64,000 nt of DNA, taken from positions 85,591,072 to 85,655,071 of the forward strand of contig NC_067483.1 in assembly GCF_947179515.1 (NCBI RefSeq). Reading direction: 5' to 3'. The notes under the pieces were generated by a model. The model searched no databases. It was given only the letters and a program-made list of their open reading frames with translations, and had not been told where the DNA came from. Made by a program: the position numbers and the translations under genes. This DNA is from Apodemus sylvaticus. Its lineage: Eukaryota > Chordata > Mammalia > Rodentia > Muridae. Shown piece by piece: positions 11,275 to 22,444 of the stretch (the stretch's first letter is position 1; every line of letters starts with the position of its first letter).

Positions 11275-12340
11275 CTAGAATCCAAATAGACCCACTAAAC
11301 GTTGTGCTTCTTTCTTGGTGGTAGGAGGGGCCAGGTGCAATAACTTATCTTTCACCTTAGAAAGAATATATCTCTGCATGCCCCACACCACTGTACTCCT
11401 AAGAATTTCACTGAAGTAGATGGTCCTTGAATCTTGGTTGGATTTATTTCCCATCCTCTGATACGCATATGTGTTACCAATGAATTCCAAGTGGTTGCTA
11501 CTTCCTGCTCACTTGGTCCAGTCAGCATAATATCATCAATATAGTGCACCAATGTGATATTTTGTGGAAGAGACAAACGATCAAGGTCCCTTCTAACTAA
11601 GTTATGACACAGGGCAGGAGAGTTAATATATCCTTGAGGCAAAACTGTAAAGGTATACTACTGGCCTTGCCAAGTGAAAGCAAATTGCTTCTGGTGGTCC
11701 TTATGTACAGGTAATGAGAAGGAGGCATTTGCCAGGTCAACAGCTGCGTACCAGGTTCCAGGAGATGTGTTAATTTGCTCAAGTAACGAAACTACATCTG
11801 GTACAGCAGCTGCAATTGGAGTTACTACCTGATTTAATTTTTGATAGTCAACTGTCATTCTCCATGATCCATCTGTCTTCTGCATTGGCCAGATGGGAGA
11901 GTTAAAGGGAGATGTGGTGGGAACCACCACCCCTGCATCTTTCAAGTCCTTGATTACGGCAGTAATTTCTGCAATTCCTCCAGGAATACGATATTGTTTT
12001 TGATTCACTATTTTCTTTGGCAGAGGCAACTCTAAAGGCTTCCATTTTGCCTTTCCAACCATAATGGCCCTCACTCCACAGGTCAGAGAACCAATGTGAG
12101 AATTCTGCCAATTTCTGAGTATATCTATCCCAATTATACATTCTGGAACTGGGGAAATGACCACAGGATGTGTTCGGGGACCCACTGGACCTACTGTGAG
12201 TCGCACATCAGTCAAAACTCCATTAATCACCTGTCCTCCATAAGCCTCTATTCTAACTGGAGGGCCACAATGTTTCTTGGGATCTCCTGGAATCAGTGTC
12301 AATTCAGAACCAGTATCCAATAGCCCCCAGAAAGTCTGAT
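11275..12340 (-). pseudogene. MERVL pol 5' part: protease and reverse transcriptase, broken
   Basis: A retroviral aspartic protease block (DTGSELTLIPG, then IIGIDIL) is near 12320-12110. It is followed by reverse transcriptase with TVDYQKLNQV, AVDLANASF, LPQGYINSP and the YIDD active-site motif (near 11550). A TAG stop at 11658-11660 splits the RT. Downstream of YIDD, homology moves to another frame near 11350-11400, indicating a frameshift, and that frame stops at 11275-11277. Confidence 0.9.
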
Positions 12341-13161
12341 TATTTCCTTTCCCCCAGTGTACAGTTACCCTTGTAAAAGGCCGTAGGTCCCTCTGGGGAA
12401 GAATTGGAGAAAGACTAACAGCAAAACTTTTAGGTGTCTTATCAAGATCCTTCCTTGGGGGAACCCGGCCACCCCTTCATTCAAGGGATTCTGGATCTGT
12501 AAAGTAGCTCAAGTCTGGAAATTGATTCAGTGGCCTAGATTGCCTTTTGCCACAATCCAATGCAGCCTTTCTATCATTTGTTTGAGGATTTTTCTGCTTA
12601 TACAGATCAAACAGATATGCAGTAGGTTTCCTATGTATTTCATCCCTGGAAACACCATGATTGGTTAGCCAGCATCAAAGGTCTAAACAAGTCATACCAT
12701 TATAAGTTCCACCTCTCTGCCCATTACGGGGTATGTCATTATAAACATTGTTTTGTCTATGCTGTCCATTATAATAACTACGATCACCTTGTCTCTGGTG
12801 ATTCAATGCTGCCACCTAGCCCTTGTTAACCCGGGGCCCAGTTAAACCCATTGAATTTAATTCATCTAATTGAGCAGCAGCATCTCCAGCCCTAAGGTCT
12901 GGCACAAGGAAAAGGGCAAAAACAAAACTCTTTAAATGTGCTGGTGCCCCTCTCACCAGTTTGTATCTTATAGGAGTGGTAAAGGGCATATCTTCTGGAC
13001 CTTCCCACTGTGGAGGATTAGGTTTTACACAACGTATCCACTCTAACATTGCAATTTCCCTAAGCCTGAAAATCCCTTCATCAACACTAAGCCAAGGGAT
13101 ATCAGGCATCTCCAACTCCTTTTTAGTAGGCCATCTTTTGATACATACTTCTGCTCCTCTA
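12341..13161 (-). pseudogene. MERVL gag remnant
   Basis: This is the leader-to-protease interval. Only about 820 bp remain where a full element should have a gag of roughly 1.7 kb plus leader. The longest open piece (12816-13115, 99 codons) looks like C-terminal gag but carries no motif I can name with certainty. Identity rests on position. Confidence 0.7.
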
Positions 13162-13179
13162 GAACCACTCCTGGTACCA
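13162..13179 (-). promoter_or_regulatory. MERVL primer-binding site (tRNA-Leu type)
   Basis: On the minus strand TGGTACCAGGAGTGGT lies 5 bp after the 5' LTR end. It matches the tRNA-Leu primer site expected for ERVL. Confidence 0.85.
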
Positions 13180-13184
13180 ACTTC

Positions 13185-13643
13185 TGTATTAGTTTGGGTT
13201 CTCTAGAGTCACAGAACGTATGGATAGTCTTCATATAGTTAGGGAATTTGTCGATGACTTACAGTCTATAGTCCAACTCCCCAACAATGGTCAGCAGCAG
13301 CTGTGGATGGAAGTCCAAAGATCTAGCAGTTTCTCAGTCCCACGAGGCAAGCAGGCAAGGAAGAGTGAGAGAGAATCTTCCTTCTTCCAATGTCCTTATA
13401 TATCTCCATCATAGGGTGTGGCCCAGATTAAAGGTGTGTGCCTCCATGCCTTTAATCCCAAATCATCTTGAACTCGGAGATCTCCTTGTCTTAGCCACTA
13501 TGCTTCAAGATCTCCATACCAAGATCCAGGTCAGAAACTTATCTCTCTGAGCCTCCAAATTAGGATCATAGGTGAGCCTTCCAATTCTAGACTGTAGTTC
13601 ATTCCAAATATAGTCAAGTTGACAACCAGGAATAGCCACTACA
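13185..13643 (-). repeat. MERVL 5' LTR (MT2 type), 459 bp
   Basis: Minus strand, from TGTAGTGG at 13643 to CTAATACA at 13185. It lacks the two tandem duplications seen in the other LTR. MT2 LTRs are known as promoters active in two-cell embryos; this one would transcribe antisense to Catspere. Confidence 0.93.
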
Positions 13644-14223
13644 GGGAGGAAACTAAGGAGCTTAGATTCAGGTGATTTTTCTTTCTTTTTCTCTGCCATT
13701 CCTTCTTTCATAGGTAAGTGAAAGGGGATTGAAAAGAAAAGGGGGGTATAGAAATACTATGAGAAAGTATAAAAATAAGTGTAGATTATTGAAGCTACTC
13801 TTTTTTTAAGTATAGAATACAGTTTATTTGGGGCATGGGAAGAGCAATTGAGAAGGAAGTAGAGGCAGAGAAAGACAGAGACAGAGAGAGAAGACGGGAG
13901 ACCAGCCAGGAACATGTGGAGAGAGGGAGGGAGTAGAGAGGAAGAAAGGGCCTGGAAATAGAGTCAGAGAGAAGGGACAGCGCTTGAGTCTGCTCTTAAA
14001 ACAAACAAACAAACAATCATTTTATACAAATAATCTTACATTGGTAGAGATCTTTATATTCTGATGCAAAACTGAGGTTACATTTTGTTATATTGTTATA
14101 AAAGTTGATATATGGTTACAGGTTTAAGGTTTTTGCTGGTATAAATCTTTGTATAGTGACACAAAATTTAAGATTAATGTTGTTACAACAGGGCATGGGT
14201 TTAGACTTTCAGTGATATAAATC

Positions 14224-14655
14224 TGTAGACGCCCGTGGCCACATGCAAACCGGATCCCTGGAAGAGAATTCTGGGGGTGATGGGAAGGGGACGAAAGAGA
14301 AATGAGTCAAGAGGACAGTTGCCCATAGAGACTGACTTTACTATTATTTAGCCAATATATATAGTCTTTAGAAAACCAACCTGCCCCCAAATGGCCGCGA
14401 ATTCCTTGGATCTTCTTCTCAGCGGGTTGCCTGCTTCCAGTCACACAGGTTTCTGCTGGTCTCCAGGTGAGACTGCCCTGAGGCAGCCTTGGTAGTTAAG
14501 GTGAAAGTGGCTGTATTGTTCCCAAGGGCCCGAGATAACACCTGGGGAAGGGTGGAGGCCGCAGGCCAGGAATGTCACAGCTTGAATAGGCCTGAAATAA
14601 CACCAGCGGAAGAGTGGGGGCTGCCAGCCAGCTCAATGCTGTGGGGGAAGGGACA
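14224..14655 (-). mobile_element. Solo LTR, 432 bp, ERVK-like
   Basis: It is bounded by TG and CA and by a perfect 6-bp target duplication TAAATC (14218-14223 and 14656-14661). On the minus strand a TATA-like block (CTATATATATTGG) sits upstream of an AATAATAGTAAAG stretch, which suggests minus orientation. It lies in the internal region of the ERVK-like provirus. I do not recognise the subfamily. Confidence 0.8.
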
Positions 14656-15715
14656 TAAATCTTTGTATATTCATGCAAAATGTAAGATTAATTTTGTTGC
14701 AATATCATGTATACATGTGTGTGTATGTGTGTGTATATTGTTCCATTCTTATATAGATATTATGCATATACAACTCATTTTAAAATACAAGGCTTAACCA
14801 CAGTCCTTTTAATGACTGCATTACAAACTGCTTAAAATAAGTAATGCAAGTTAATAGTCAAGCTCACGGTCATCTTAGATACTAATTTAGTGAACTAAAA
14901 TAGAATGCTTTAAATGTTACTCAGATAATAAATGCTAAGAATAAATAATGTTATAGCACAATTTAGATGTGCTATAAGTAAATAGATGGTCTTCAACACC
15001 TCAGAGATCCACAGAATATGGCATTTAAGATTATTTCATTATTAAAAGATCTTTTGACTATAAAACAGGTCTGTTCCTGACAGTACCTCATTCCACTGCA
15101 AAGAAGATAGTGAGCATCAATCGCTCCACATGGAGTTACAGTGGCAAAGTAGATACTGGGCAAAGACAGTGCCCTAACTATCTGGAGACAAAATGCTGTC
15201 CAAAAAAGACAAATAGACCCAGAATGGTTGACTGCCAAGCTCTGCCAAGACGGGTATGCAAGCCCTTCACAATTCTTGCTTCACATAACGTCTGTCAGGT
15301 GTCCTGGGACAGAACGCTGAAAATGGATGTTCCAAATGTTACAGAAAATATTGGGGCCTGTCCAAATGATCAGCTGTCTCTAACATTTCTATAATTTTTA
15401 GAAGCTGAGTCCCTGTGCCTCCTGCATATTCAGGATTCCTTCTCAGGTCTCTGATGGAGTTGAAGAGTAGATAGTCACAGTCTGAATATAAACTTAAATT
15501 GTTTAGGATTGAAGAAGTTGTTCTAGGTCTACAAAGATGTTTTTAGGTTAATAATACAAATTAAGATTGAAAATGATTTATATACAAATTATCTAAGTTG
15601 CCAAATGGACTGGACATGTTAAGTGCATATCATACATTTTAGTTTTCATAATTGTTATAGTTGTATTCAACTTATGTCTGAAAGAAAGCCTTTTATTGGT
15701 TTAAAAGGGGAGGAC

Positions 15716-16433
15716 TGTTGAGGTTTTGTTTTTTACTATGTATTGTAATGGTAAATACTGGCCCAGGGCCTGATTACCCCTAGAAATGAGAGAATCCATG
15801 CATAGATCCAAGTGACATTATGTGACTTGCCCCCCAAGTCATCCCTGACTGGTGACTAATGATACCTATGGCCTATAGCTGGGCAGAATTGAAGCAGGCA
15901 GGTTTGGGGTTCCAGGGCTTGAGGTCTGAGGAGAACTATGATGAGGAGAGAGAAGGTGAAGAGAGGATGAATCTGCCATGGGGTGGGTGAATCACTGAAA
16001 CATCACCATGAGGACTGGCCAATTAGAGTTTGGAGCTGCCCAGATGGAACATAGCATATTATAACTTGGTGTTATTGATTAGGAAATAGATTCTGATAGC
16101 ATTCAGGGTAGTTACCTGCCCAGCTCTAGTGCTGATTAAGACTTATTAAAATAATAAAAGTTAGCTGGGCAGTGGTGGCACACACTTGTAATCCCAGCAC
16201 TTGGGAGGCAGAAGCAGGTGGATTTCTGAGTTTGAGGCCAGCCTGGTCTACAGAGTGAGTTCCAGGACAGCCAGGGCTATACAGAGAAACCCTATCTTGA
16301 AAAAGACCAAATAATAATGATGATAATAATAATAATAGTAATAGTAATAAAAGTTGTGTGTCTTTTGTCTGGGAACTGAATGATCAAAGACAGAGTAAAA
16401 ATCACTAATTGAGATTAAATATTTTCTAAAACA
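15716..16433 (+). repeat. 3' LTR of the ERVK-like provirus, split by a B1
   Basis: It starts TGTTGAGG directly after the purine tract and ends CTAAAACA. The AATAAAAG poly(A) signal at the B1 insertion point was duplicated when the B1 landed. Confidence 0.8.
16163..16345 (+). repeat. B1 SINE in the 3' LTR
   Basis: A full B1 (GCTGGGCAGTGGTGGCACAC onward) with an AATAAT-rich tail. It is flanked by the 10-bp duplication AATAAAAGTT (16153-16162 and 16346-16355). Confidence 0.95.
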
Positions 16434-16715
16434 TTATAATAACTTTTAAAAAAATGGGGCGTGGCATGGTAATCATTGGGTGATAACACCAGCCTCAAAC
16501 TAGCATGCTCATTATGAAATCATCTGTGCAGGGTGATCGATATGAATCCATTTTTATTGTTCTACATGCAGACATCCAGTTAGACCAGCACCATTTTTTA
16601 AAAACTGTATTTTATTTTTCCAGTGTGTGTTTCTTGCTGCTTTATCAAAATTCAGGACTCCATATGTGTTTGGGTTTATGTCTGGGCTTCAGTTCAATTC
16701 CATTGATCAATGTAT

Positions 16716-16763
16716 GTATATATATATATACATAATATATATAATATATATTACATACACACA

Positions 16764-16805
<42 letters not shown>
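16716..16805. repeat. (TA)n then (AC)n microsatellite
   Basis: TA-rich repeats at 16716-16756 are followed by an AC run at about 16758-16805, inside the L1. Confidence 0.97.
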
Positions 16806-16809
<4 letters not shown>

Positions 16810-16838
16810 CTAAAAATTGGGAATGGTGATACCTCCAC

Positions 16839-17206
16839 TGTTGCTACTTTGTTTCCAGCCCAATTCCCTGGTAAAAGAAAGCTCAACTCAATCAGTTAAC
16901 AAAACAAGCTCAAGCCTAGATTGGGCAGATCTCCCACTACCCTGCTCTATTCCATCTGTATTATCCCATCTAACTTGTGGTTTCTCCAGGCCACAAGCTT
17001 CTCTCTCTCTGCTGCCTCTCAGTTGATCTCCAGTCGCTCCTCCCCCAGACTCTCAGCTCCTCCCACGTTCTCCTGCCCAATCATTGGCTCAAGTCTTTAT
17101 TTGAAAAGATAAGGTACAGAGAAGGTTCACAAGACAACTCCTCATCTGCAGCCCCTCTGAGGAGTAGAATTAGCATCAAAATACAAGCCCAGGGCTATCC
17201 ACAACA
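16839..17206 (-). mobile_element. Solo LTR of the three-copy family (copy B)
   Basis: Minus strand: starts TGTTGTGGATAGCCCTGG, has AATAAA followed by GAGCCAATGATTGGGC, and ends GTAGCAACA. A perfect 6-bp target duplication CTCCAC (16833-16838 and 17207-17212) lies in flanking L1 sequence. It is 368 bp long. The 6-bp duplication fits an ERVK-class integrase. Confidence 0.88.
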
Positions 17207-18071
17207 CTCCACCAGTTCTTTTATTTTTCAGAATTGTTTTAGCTACCCTGGGCTTTTTGACTTTGCATATAAACTTGAAAATTGTCTTCTCAAGGTCTGT
17301 GAAGAATTGTGTTAGAATCTTGTTGAAGATTTCATTAAATCTGTAGATTACCTTAGGTAGGATGGCCAGTTTTACTATGTTAATTCTACTGATCCATGAG
17401 CATATGAGATCTTTTCATCTTCTGATATCCTCTCAAGTTTCATTCTTCAAAGATGAAGTTTTCATCATACAAGTCTGTTACTTGCTTGGTTAGAGTTACC
17501 CTAAAACATTTTATTACTCGAGGCTGTTGTGAAGGGTGTTGCTTCCCTGCTTTCTTTCTCAGTCCATTTGTCATTTGTATATAGGAAGGCTACTGGTTTT
17601 TTGGTTTGTTTGTTTTGTTTTGTTTCTTCATTAATCTTGTAGCCAGCCACTTCACTGAAAATATTTCTCAGCTATAGGAGCGCCTGGCAGGATTTTGGGG
17701 GACACTTATTCATACTATTGTACCATCGGCAGATAATGATACTTTGACTTCTTCCTTTTCAATTTGTATCCCCTTGACCTCCTTTAGTTGTCGGATTGCT
17801 CCTCCTAGAACTTGAAGTGCTTTATTGAATAGATGTGGAGACCATGAAGAGCCTTGTCTGGTTCCTAATTTTAGCAGGGACTTTGTGAGTTTTCCTCATC
17901 TCATTTGGTATTGGCTACAGGCTTGCTGTAAATTGCCTTTATTGTGTTTAGGTATGATCTTTATATCCCTAATCACTCCAGTACTTTTATGGTGATTTTG
18001 TCAAAGGCCTTCAGTGCATCTAATAAAGTAGTCCTGTGTGTTTTTTGTTTTTGTTTTCCTTTCAGTGTCTT

Positions 18072-18247
18072 TTTAAAAATGTGTTTTTATTTATATGAGT
18101 ATACTCTAGCTGTCTTCAGACACACTGGAAGAGTACATTAGATCCCATTACAGATGGTTGTGAGTCACTATGTGGTTGCTGGGAATTGAACTCAGGACCT
18201 CTGGAAGAGCAGTCAGTGCTCTTAACCACTGAGCCATCACTCCAGCC
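18072..18247 (-). repeat. B2 SINE inside the L1
   Basis: Reverse-complement B2 from the T/A-rich tail (TTTTTAAAAATGTG) through CTAGCTGTCTTCAGACACAC to CCATCACTCCAGCC. Confidence 0.93.
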
Positions 18248-18728
18248 TCACCTTTCAGTGTTTTTATATGGCAAATTATATTTACTGATTTATTTATTTA
18301 TTTATTTTACTGAGCCATCCCCGCATCTCTGAAATGAAGCCTACTTGATCATAGTGAATGATCTCTTTGAAGCATTCTTTCATTCACTTTGCAAATATTT
18401 TATTATTGAATGTTTTTACATGTATGTTCATAAGGAAAGTTGGCATGTAATTATTTTTCCTCATTGAGTTTTAGGTGGTTTGAGAATCAGAGTAACTGGT
18501 CTTACAAAACGAATTGTGCAATGTTCCTTTTGTTTCTCTATTATGGAGTAATTTGAAGAGAATTGATGCTAACTCTTCTTTGAAGGTCTGGTAGAAGTCT
18601 GAATTATAACCATCTGGCCCTGGGCTTTGCCTTATTGTTCAGGATTGCTCTAGTTACCCTGGGCTTTTTGTTTTTCCATATCAAGCTGAAGAGTTTGGGA
18701 GAGTTTTATTGACTCCTTCTATTTTATT

Positions 18729-19560
18729 GGGAATGATAAGTTGCCACATCAACTCCAGTGGATTCTGTGTGACAAGTTCCACAGGCTGAGGCGCTAAACT
18801 CCAAAGGGAGGAGGTCTCCTGGGAATGGTTGTGGAACTCTCTAGCTAGAGGATAATTCTGAGCTGTAGTTCTCAAGGCAGTTTGTTTTACTCTCAATTTC
18901 CTCTTTCATAGGATGATCCTAATAGCCCAGGCTGGTAATCCATTCTTTGAAGTAGAGTCACTGGCTGCAAACTCTTTTCTAAGAACTGCAATGCTTTGCC
19001 TCATAGTCATTTACATAATTACAACCTCCCAACAGCATGCAAATTTATATGGCTATGCATGTGTAGATGAGAGTGGCTCTGACACTGTGGTATGAAAAGC
19101 ATTGATTAAGTATAAATTTTAAATTGAATTTCAAAAAGTTTTTACAAGATGAAAGCTAGATGTTAGATAAGGATTACTCAGGGAAACTCATTAGAACCTA
19201 GGGGGTATAAGAAACTCTTTTTGAAGGTTTGCTGTTAACTACAAGTGACTCTTTATTCTAATGAGGAAGATTGATGTCATCTGTGATTGATCCTCTAAAT
19301 CTGTTACATGGGAAACATTATACCTGATTGATTTTACATTTCCTTGTGACAAATGGTTATGATAATTATGCCTGCTTCACTGGATTCATCTTTTGAAATG
19401 GTAATACCCTTACTACAGAGCTCCTACATACATTCAGATCCAAGCCACCTCTGTGTTTGTTTCTATTTGTCACCAAACCTATGCCTTTCCTGAGAACCAA
19501 AGGCTGATTTTTCCCTAGGTCATGATCCCCTGCCCACAGGACAGTCCGCAGCAACAAGTA
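18729..19560. other. Unidentified block of about 830 bp inside the L1
   Basis: L1 ORF2 homology stops near 18728 and resumes collinearly near 19560. The block between is not L1 and has no meaningful ORF. I see no clear TG/CA termini, terminal repeats or target duplication. It could be a diverged LTR or other insertion. Confidence 0.6.
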
Positions 19561-21726
19561 TATTTAAATTATTTATCTAATCTTGATTTAACTTTGGTAA
19601 GTGATAGGTATATCAAGAAAATTATCCATTTCTTTTAGATTTTCCAATGTGGTGGAGTAGAGAGTTTTGAAGTATAACCTAATGATGATTCTTTGAATTT
19701 TCTCCATGCCTGTTGCTTTATCCACCTTTTTCATTCCGATGTTGTTAATTTGGATATTCTTTTAGTTAGTTTGGATAAGGATTTGTCTATATTATTAATT
19801 TTTTTCAAAGATCCAATGATTTGTTTAATATTTCTGATTTTTTTTTCAGTTTTTATTGATTTTAACCAACAGATTGATGGTTTCCTGCTGTCTGCCCCTC
19901 TTGGGTGAGCTTATGTTTTTTGGTTCTGGCGCTTTGGGGCATGCTGTTAAGTTGCTAGTGTGCCTGTCTCGCCTAGTGCTACGAACTTTTCCGTTTTCAC
20001 CACATTCCTTGTGCCCCATGAGTTTGGGTATCCTGAACATCCATTTTCATTGCATTCTATAGAGTTTTTAGTTTATTCTTCTCTTGACCCATTTTACATT
20101 TATTTGTTCCAGTTCCCTGCGTTTGTAAGCTTTCTGTTGTTGCTGAAATTCAGTTTTAAGCCATAGTGGTCTGATAGGATGTAGGGTGTTATTTTAATTT
20201 CCCTATATCTCTTGAGACTTGCTTTGTGATTGAGTATGTGGTCACTTTGGAGCAAGTTCCATGAGCTTCTAAGAAGAAGGTCTATTCTTTTTTGTTTGGG
20301 TAAAATATTCTGTAACTATCTCTTGGTCCATTTGGTTTATAACGTCTGTTAGCTCCAGTATTTTTCTGTCTGGTTTTGGACTGGATAACCTGTCCAGTAA
20401 TAAGAGTTGAGTATTGAAATCTCCCTCTCTAAGAGTATGAGGATCAGTGTGTGATTTAAGCTGTAGCAGTGTTTCTTCTATTAAACTTGGGTGCTTTGGG
20501 TATTGAGGCACAGCCGTTAAGAGTTGAAATGTCCTCTTGGTGGATTTTCCCTTTGAGTATGTATTGTCCTTCCCCATCATTTTTGATTAATTTTGGTTTG
20601 AAGTCTATTTTGTTAGATATTAAAATCGGCTTGATTCTTAAGTCCATTTGCTTGGAATATCTTTTTCCAACTTTATCTTAATGCTGAGGTATGTTTCTTG
20701 GATGCAGCAGAAGGATAAATCCTGTTTTCACATTCATTCTGTTAGTCTGTGCCTTAATATTAGAGAATTAATGCCTTTGACATTTAGAGAGATCAGTGAT
20801 TGTTGGTTCCTATTATTTTGTTGTTGTTGATGATGATGATGGGACAGGTAGTGAAGTATGTGTGTGTGTACCCTTGCTTCCCTTATTTTGGTTTTACTAC
20901 TGTAAAATTGTCTGCCTGCTGTGTTTTCATGGGTGTAGTTAACCTCATTAGGTTGGAATTTTCCTTCTAGCACCTTCTATAGGGCTGGATTTGTAGATGG
21001 ATTTTGTTTATGTTTGACTTTATTGTAGAATATCTTATCTTCTCTGACTATGGCGATTGAAAGTTTGTGGCTGGACATAGTAGTCTGGGCTCTCTGGTCT
21101 CTTAGCTTTTGTAGGAGTCTCCATTGAGAAGTCAGGTATAATTATAATAAGTGCGCTTTTATATGATACTTGGCCTTTTTCACTTGCAGCTTTTAATAGT
21201 CTTTCTTTGTTCTGTATGTTTAATGTTTTGACTATTATGTGGTGAGAAAACTTTCTTTTCTGGTCCAATATATTTGGTGTTCTGTAGGCTTCTTATACCT
21301 TTATAGGCATCTCCTTATTTGGAAAACTTTCTTCTGTGATTTTGTTGAATTTTTTTTAAGGCATTTATTTGATCTGGGATTATTCTCTTTCCTTTTATTC
21401 CTATTATTCTTGGGTTTTTGGTCTTTTCATAGCATCCCAGATTTCCTGGATGTTTTATGTCAGAACTTTTTTAGATTTAACATTTTCTTTCACCGCTGTA
21501 TTCATTTCTTCTACTGCATCTTTAATGCCTGAGGTTCTGTCTTCCATCTCTTGTATCTCATTGGTGCAGCTTGCCTCTGTGGTTACAGCTCAAATTTTTA
21601 ATTTTTAATTTCCAGAATTTTCTCAGTTTGTATTGCTTTTATTTCCATCTTTAGGTATTCAACAGTTTTATTCATTTCCTTCAACTGTTTCTACTTTCAT
21701 AGTTTTCTTTAAGAGATGTATTCTTA

Positions 21727-21875
21727 GCTGGGCGGTGGTGGAGCACGCCTGTTCCCAGCTATCTGGGAAGCAGAGGCAGGTGGATTTCTGAGTTTGAGGC
21801 CAGCTTGGTCTACAGAGTGAGTTCCAGGACAGCCTAGGCTATACAGAGAAACCCTATCTCGGAAAAAAAAAAAAT

Positions 21876-21922
<47 letters not shown>
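21727..21922 (+). repeat. B1 SINE with (GA)n tail
   Basis: The B1 starts AGCTGGGCGGTGGTGGAGCA and ends CCCTATCTCGG. An A-run and about 23 GA units (21877-21922) follow. Confidence 0.95.
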
Positions 21923-21926
<4 letters not shown>

Positions 21927-22444
21927 ATATATTCTTTTTCTCCAGTTTTTCTGGATTTCTCTGTTGGGCTCATTCATTTCCAAGTTGAAGACCTCTACCA
22001 TCTTCATGCAGTGGGCTTTCATGTCTTTTCCTTGTGCTTCGGCTATGTTGGAATATTCAGGGCCTGCTGTAGTAGGATGACTGAGATCTGGAGACACTGC
22101 CCTGACGACTATTGATTGTCTTCTTTTGCTGGCATCTAGACATCTCGGTTTGGGGCAATTGTAGTTCTAGGTGACCGTTTGTGAGTTTGTCTCTGTTGGG
22201 TGGGTGTTTGTTTTTTTGGTTTCTCCTATTGGGGTTTATTGGAGAGTGTGATGGCTGGGTATTGCCTGTTTTTCTGGTCTGTTCACCTGGTGTATTCAAA
22301 GGGCATGCCTGCTAGTGATGGAGGCTGGCAAGTAGTGATGAGGGAAAGGGGGGTTAGGAGGATAGAGTCTGTGGGATCCATAGGAGACATTGGGGGTGGG
22401 GAATCTGAAGCTGGTATTCTGTTACAGTGCTAGGGACGAGACTC

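Larger units (their letters stand above)
8153..13643 (-). mobile_element. MERVL-type (ERVL, class III) provirus with MT2-type LTRs
   Basis: This element runs on the minus strand. Its LTRs begin TGTAGTGGCTATTCCTGG and end CTAATACA. A perfect 5-bp target duplication GGGAG flanks it (8148-8152 and 13644-13648). The order is LTR, tRNA-Leu-type primer site, gag remnant, protease, reverse transcriptase, RNase H, integrase, dUTPase, polypurine tract, LTR. There is no env, as expected for the family. At 5.49 kb it is about 1 kb shorter than a full-length element, and the loss falls in the leader/gag part. The pol region is broken by several stops and at least one frameshift, so it is defective. The two LTRs differ by roughly fourteen substitutions by eye plus indels. 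Confidence 0.93.
4677..16433 (+). mobile_element. Old non-coding ERVK-like provirus carrying nested insertions
   Basis: Two copies of one LTR bound the element: 4677-7630 (about 530 bp once its insertion is removed) and 15716-16433 (about 535 bp once its insertion is removed). A primer-binding site resembling the tRNA-Lys type follows the first LTR at 7634. A polypurine tract (AAAAGGGGAGGAC) precedes the second at 15703-15715. These mark one plus-strand provirus rather than two solo LTRs. Its own internal DNA is about 2.2 kb (7631-8152, 13644-14223 and 14656-15715) and has no retroviral reading frame; it includes diverged tandem units around TATAAATCTTTGTATA at 14040-14225 and 14655-14700. 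No target duplication is evident: TTACTC on the left, TTATAA on the right. The LTR subfamily is not identified. Confidence 0.75.
16490..22436 (-). mobile_element. Long antisense L1 (ORF2, ORF1 and 5' region), interrupted
   Basis: The plus strand reads the familiar T-rich reverse complement of L1 ORF2, collinear from about 16500 to 20830, then ORF1 and 5' sequence to about 22436. Landmarks include TTTCTCAGTCCATTTGTC (17557), TTGACTTCTTCCTTTTCAATT (17741) and ACTGAGCCATCCCCGCATC (18309). All frames are heavily mutated. Interruptions are a solo LTR (16839-17206), B2 (18072-18247), an unknown block (18729-19560) and B1 plus GA repeat (21727-21922). The 3' end, about the last 0.5 kb of ORF2 and the 3' UTR, is missing next to the ERVK-like LTR. 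Confidence 0.88.
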
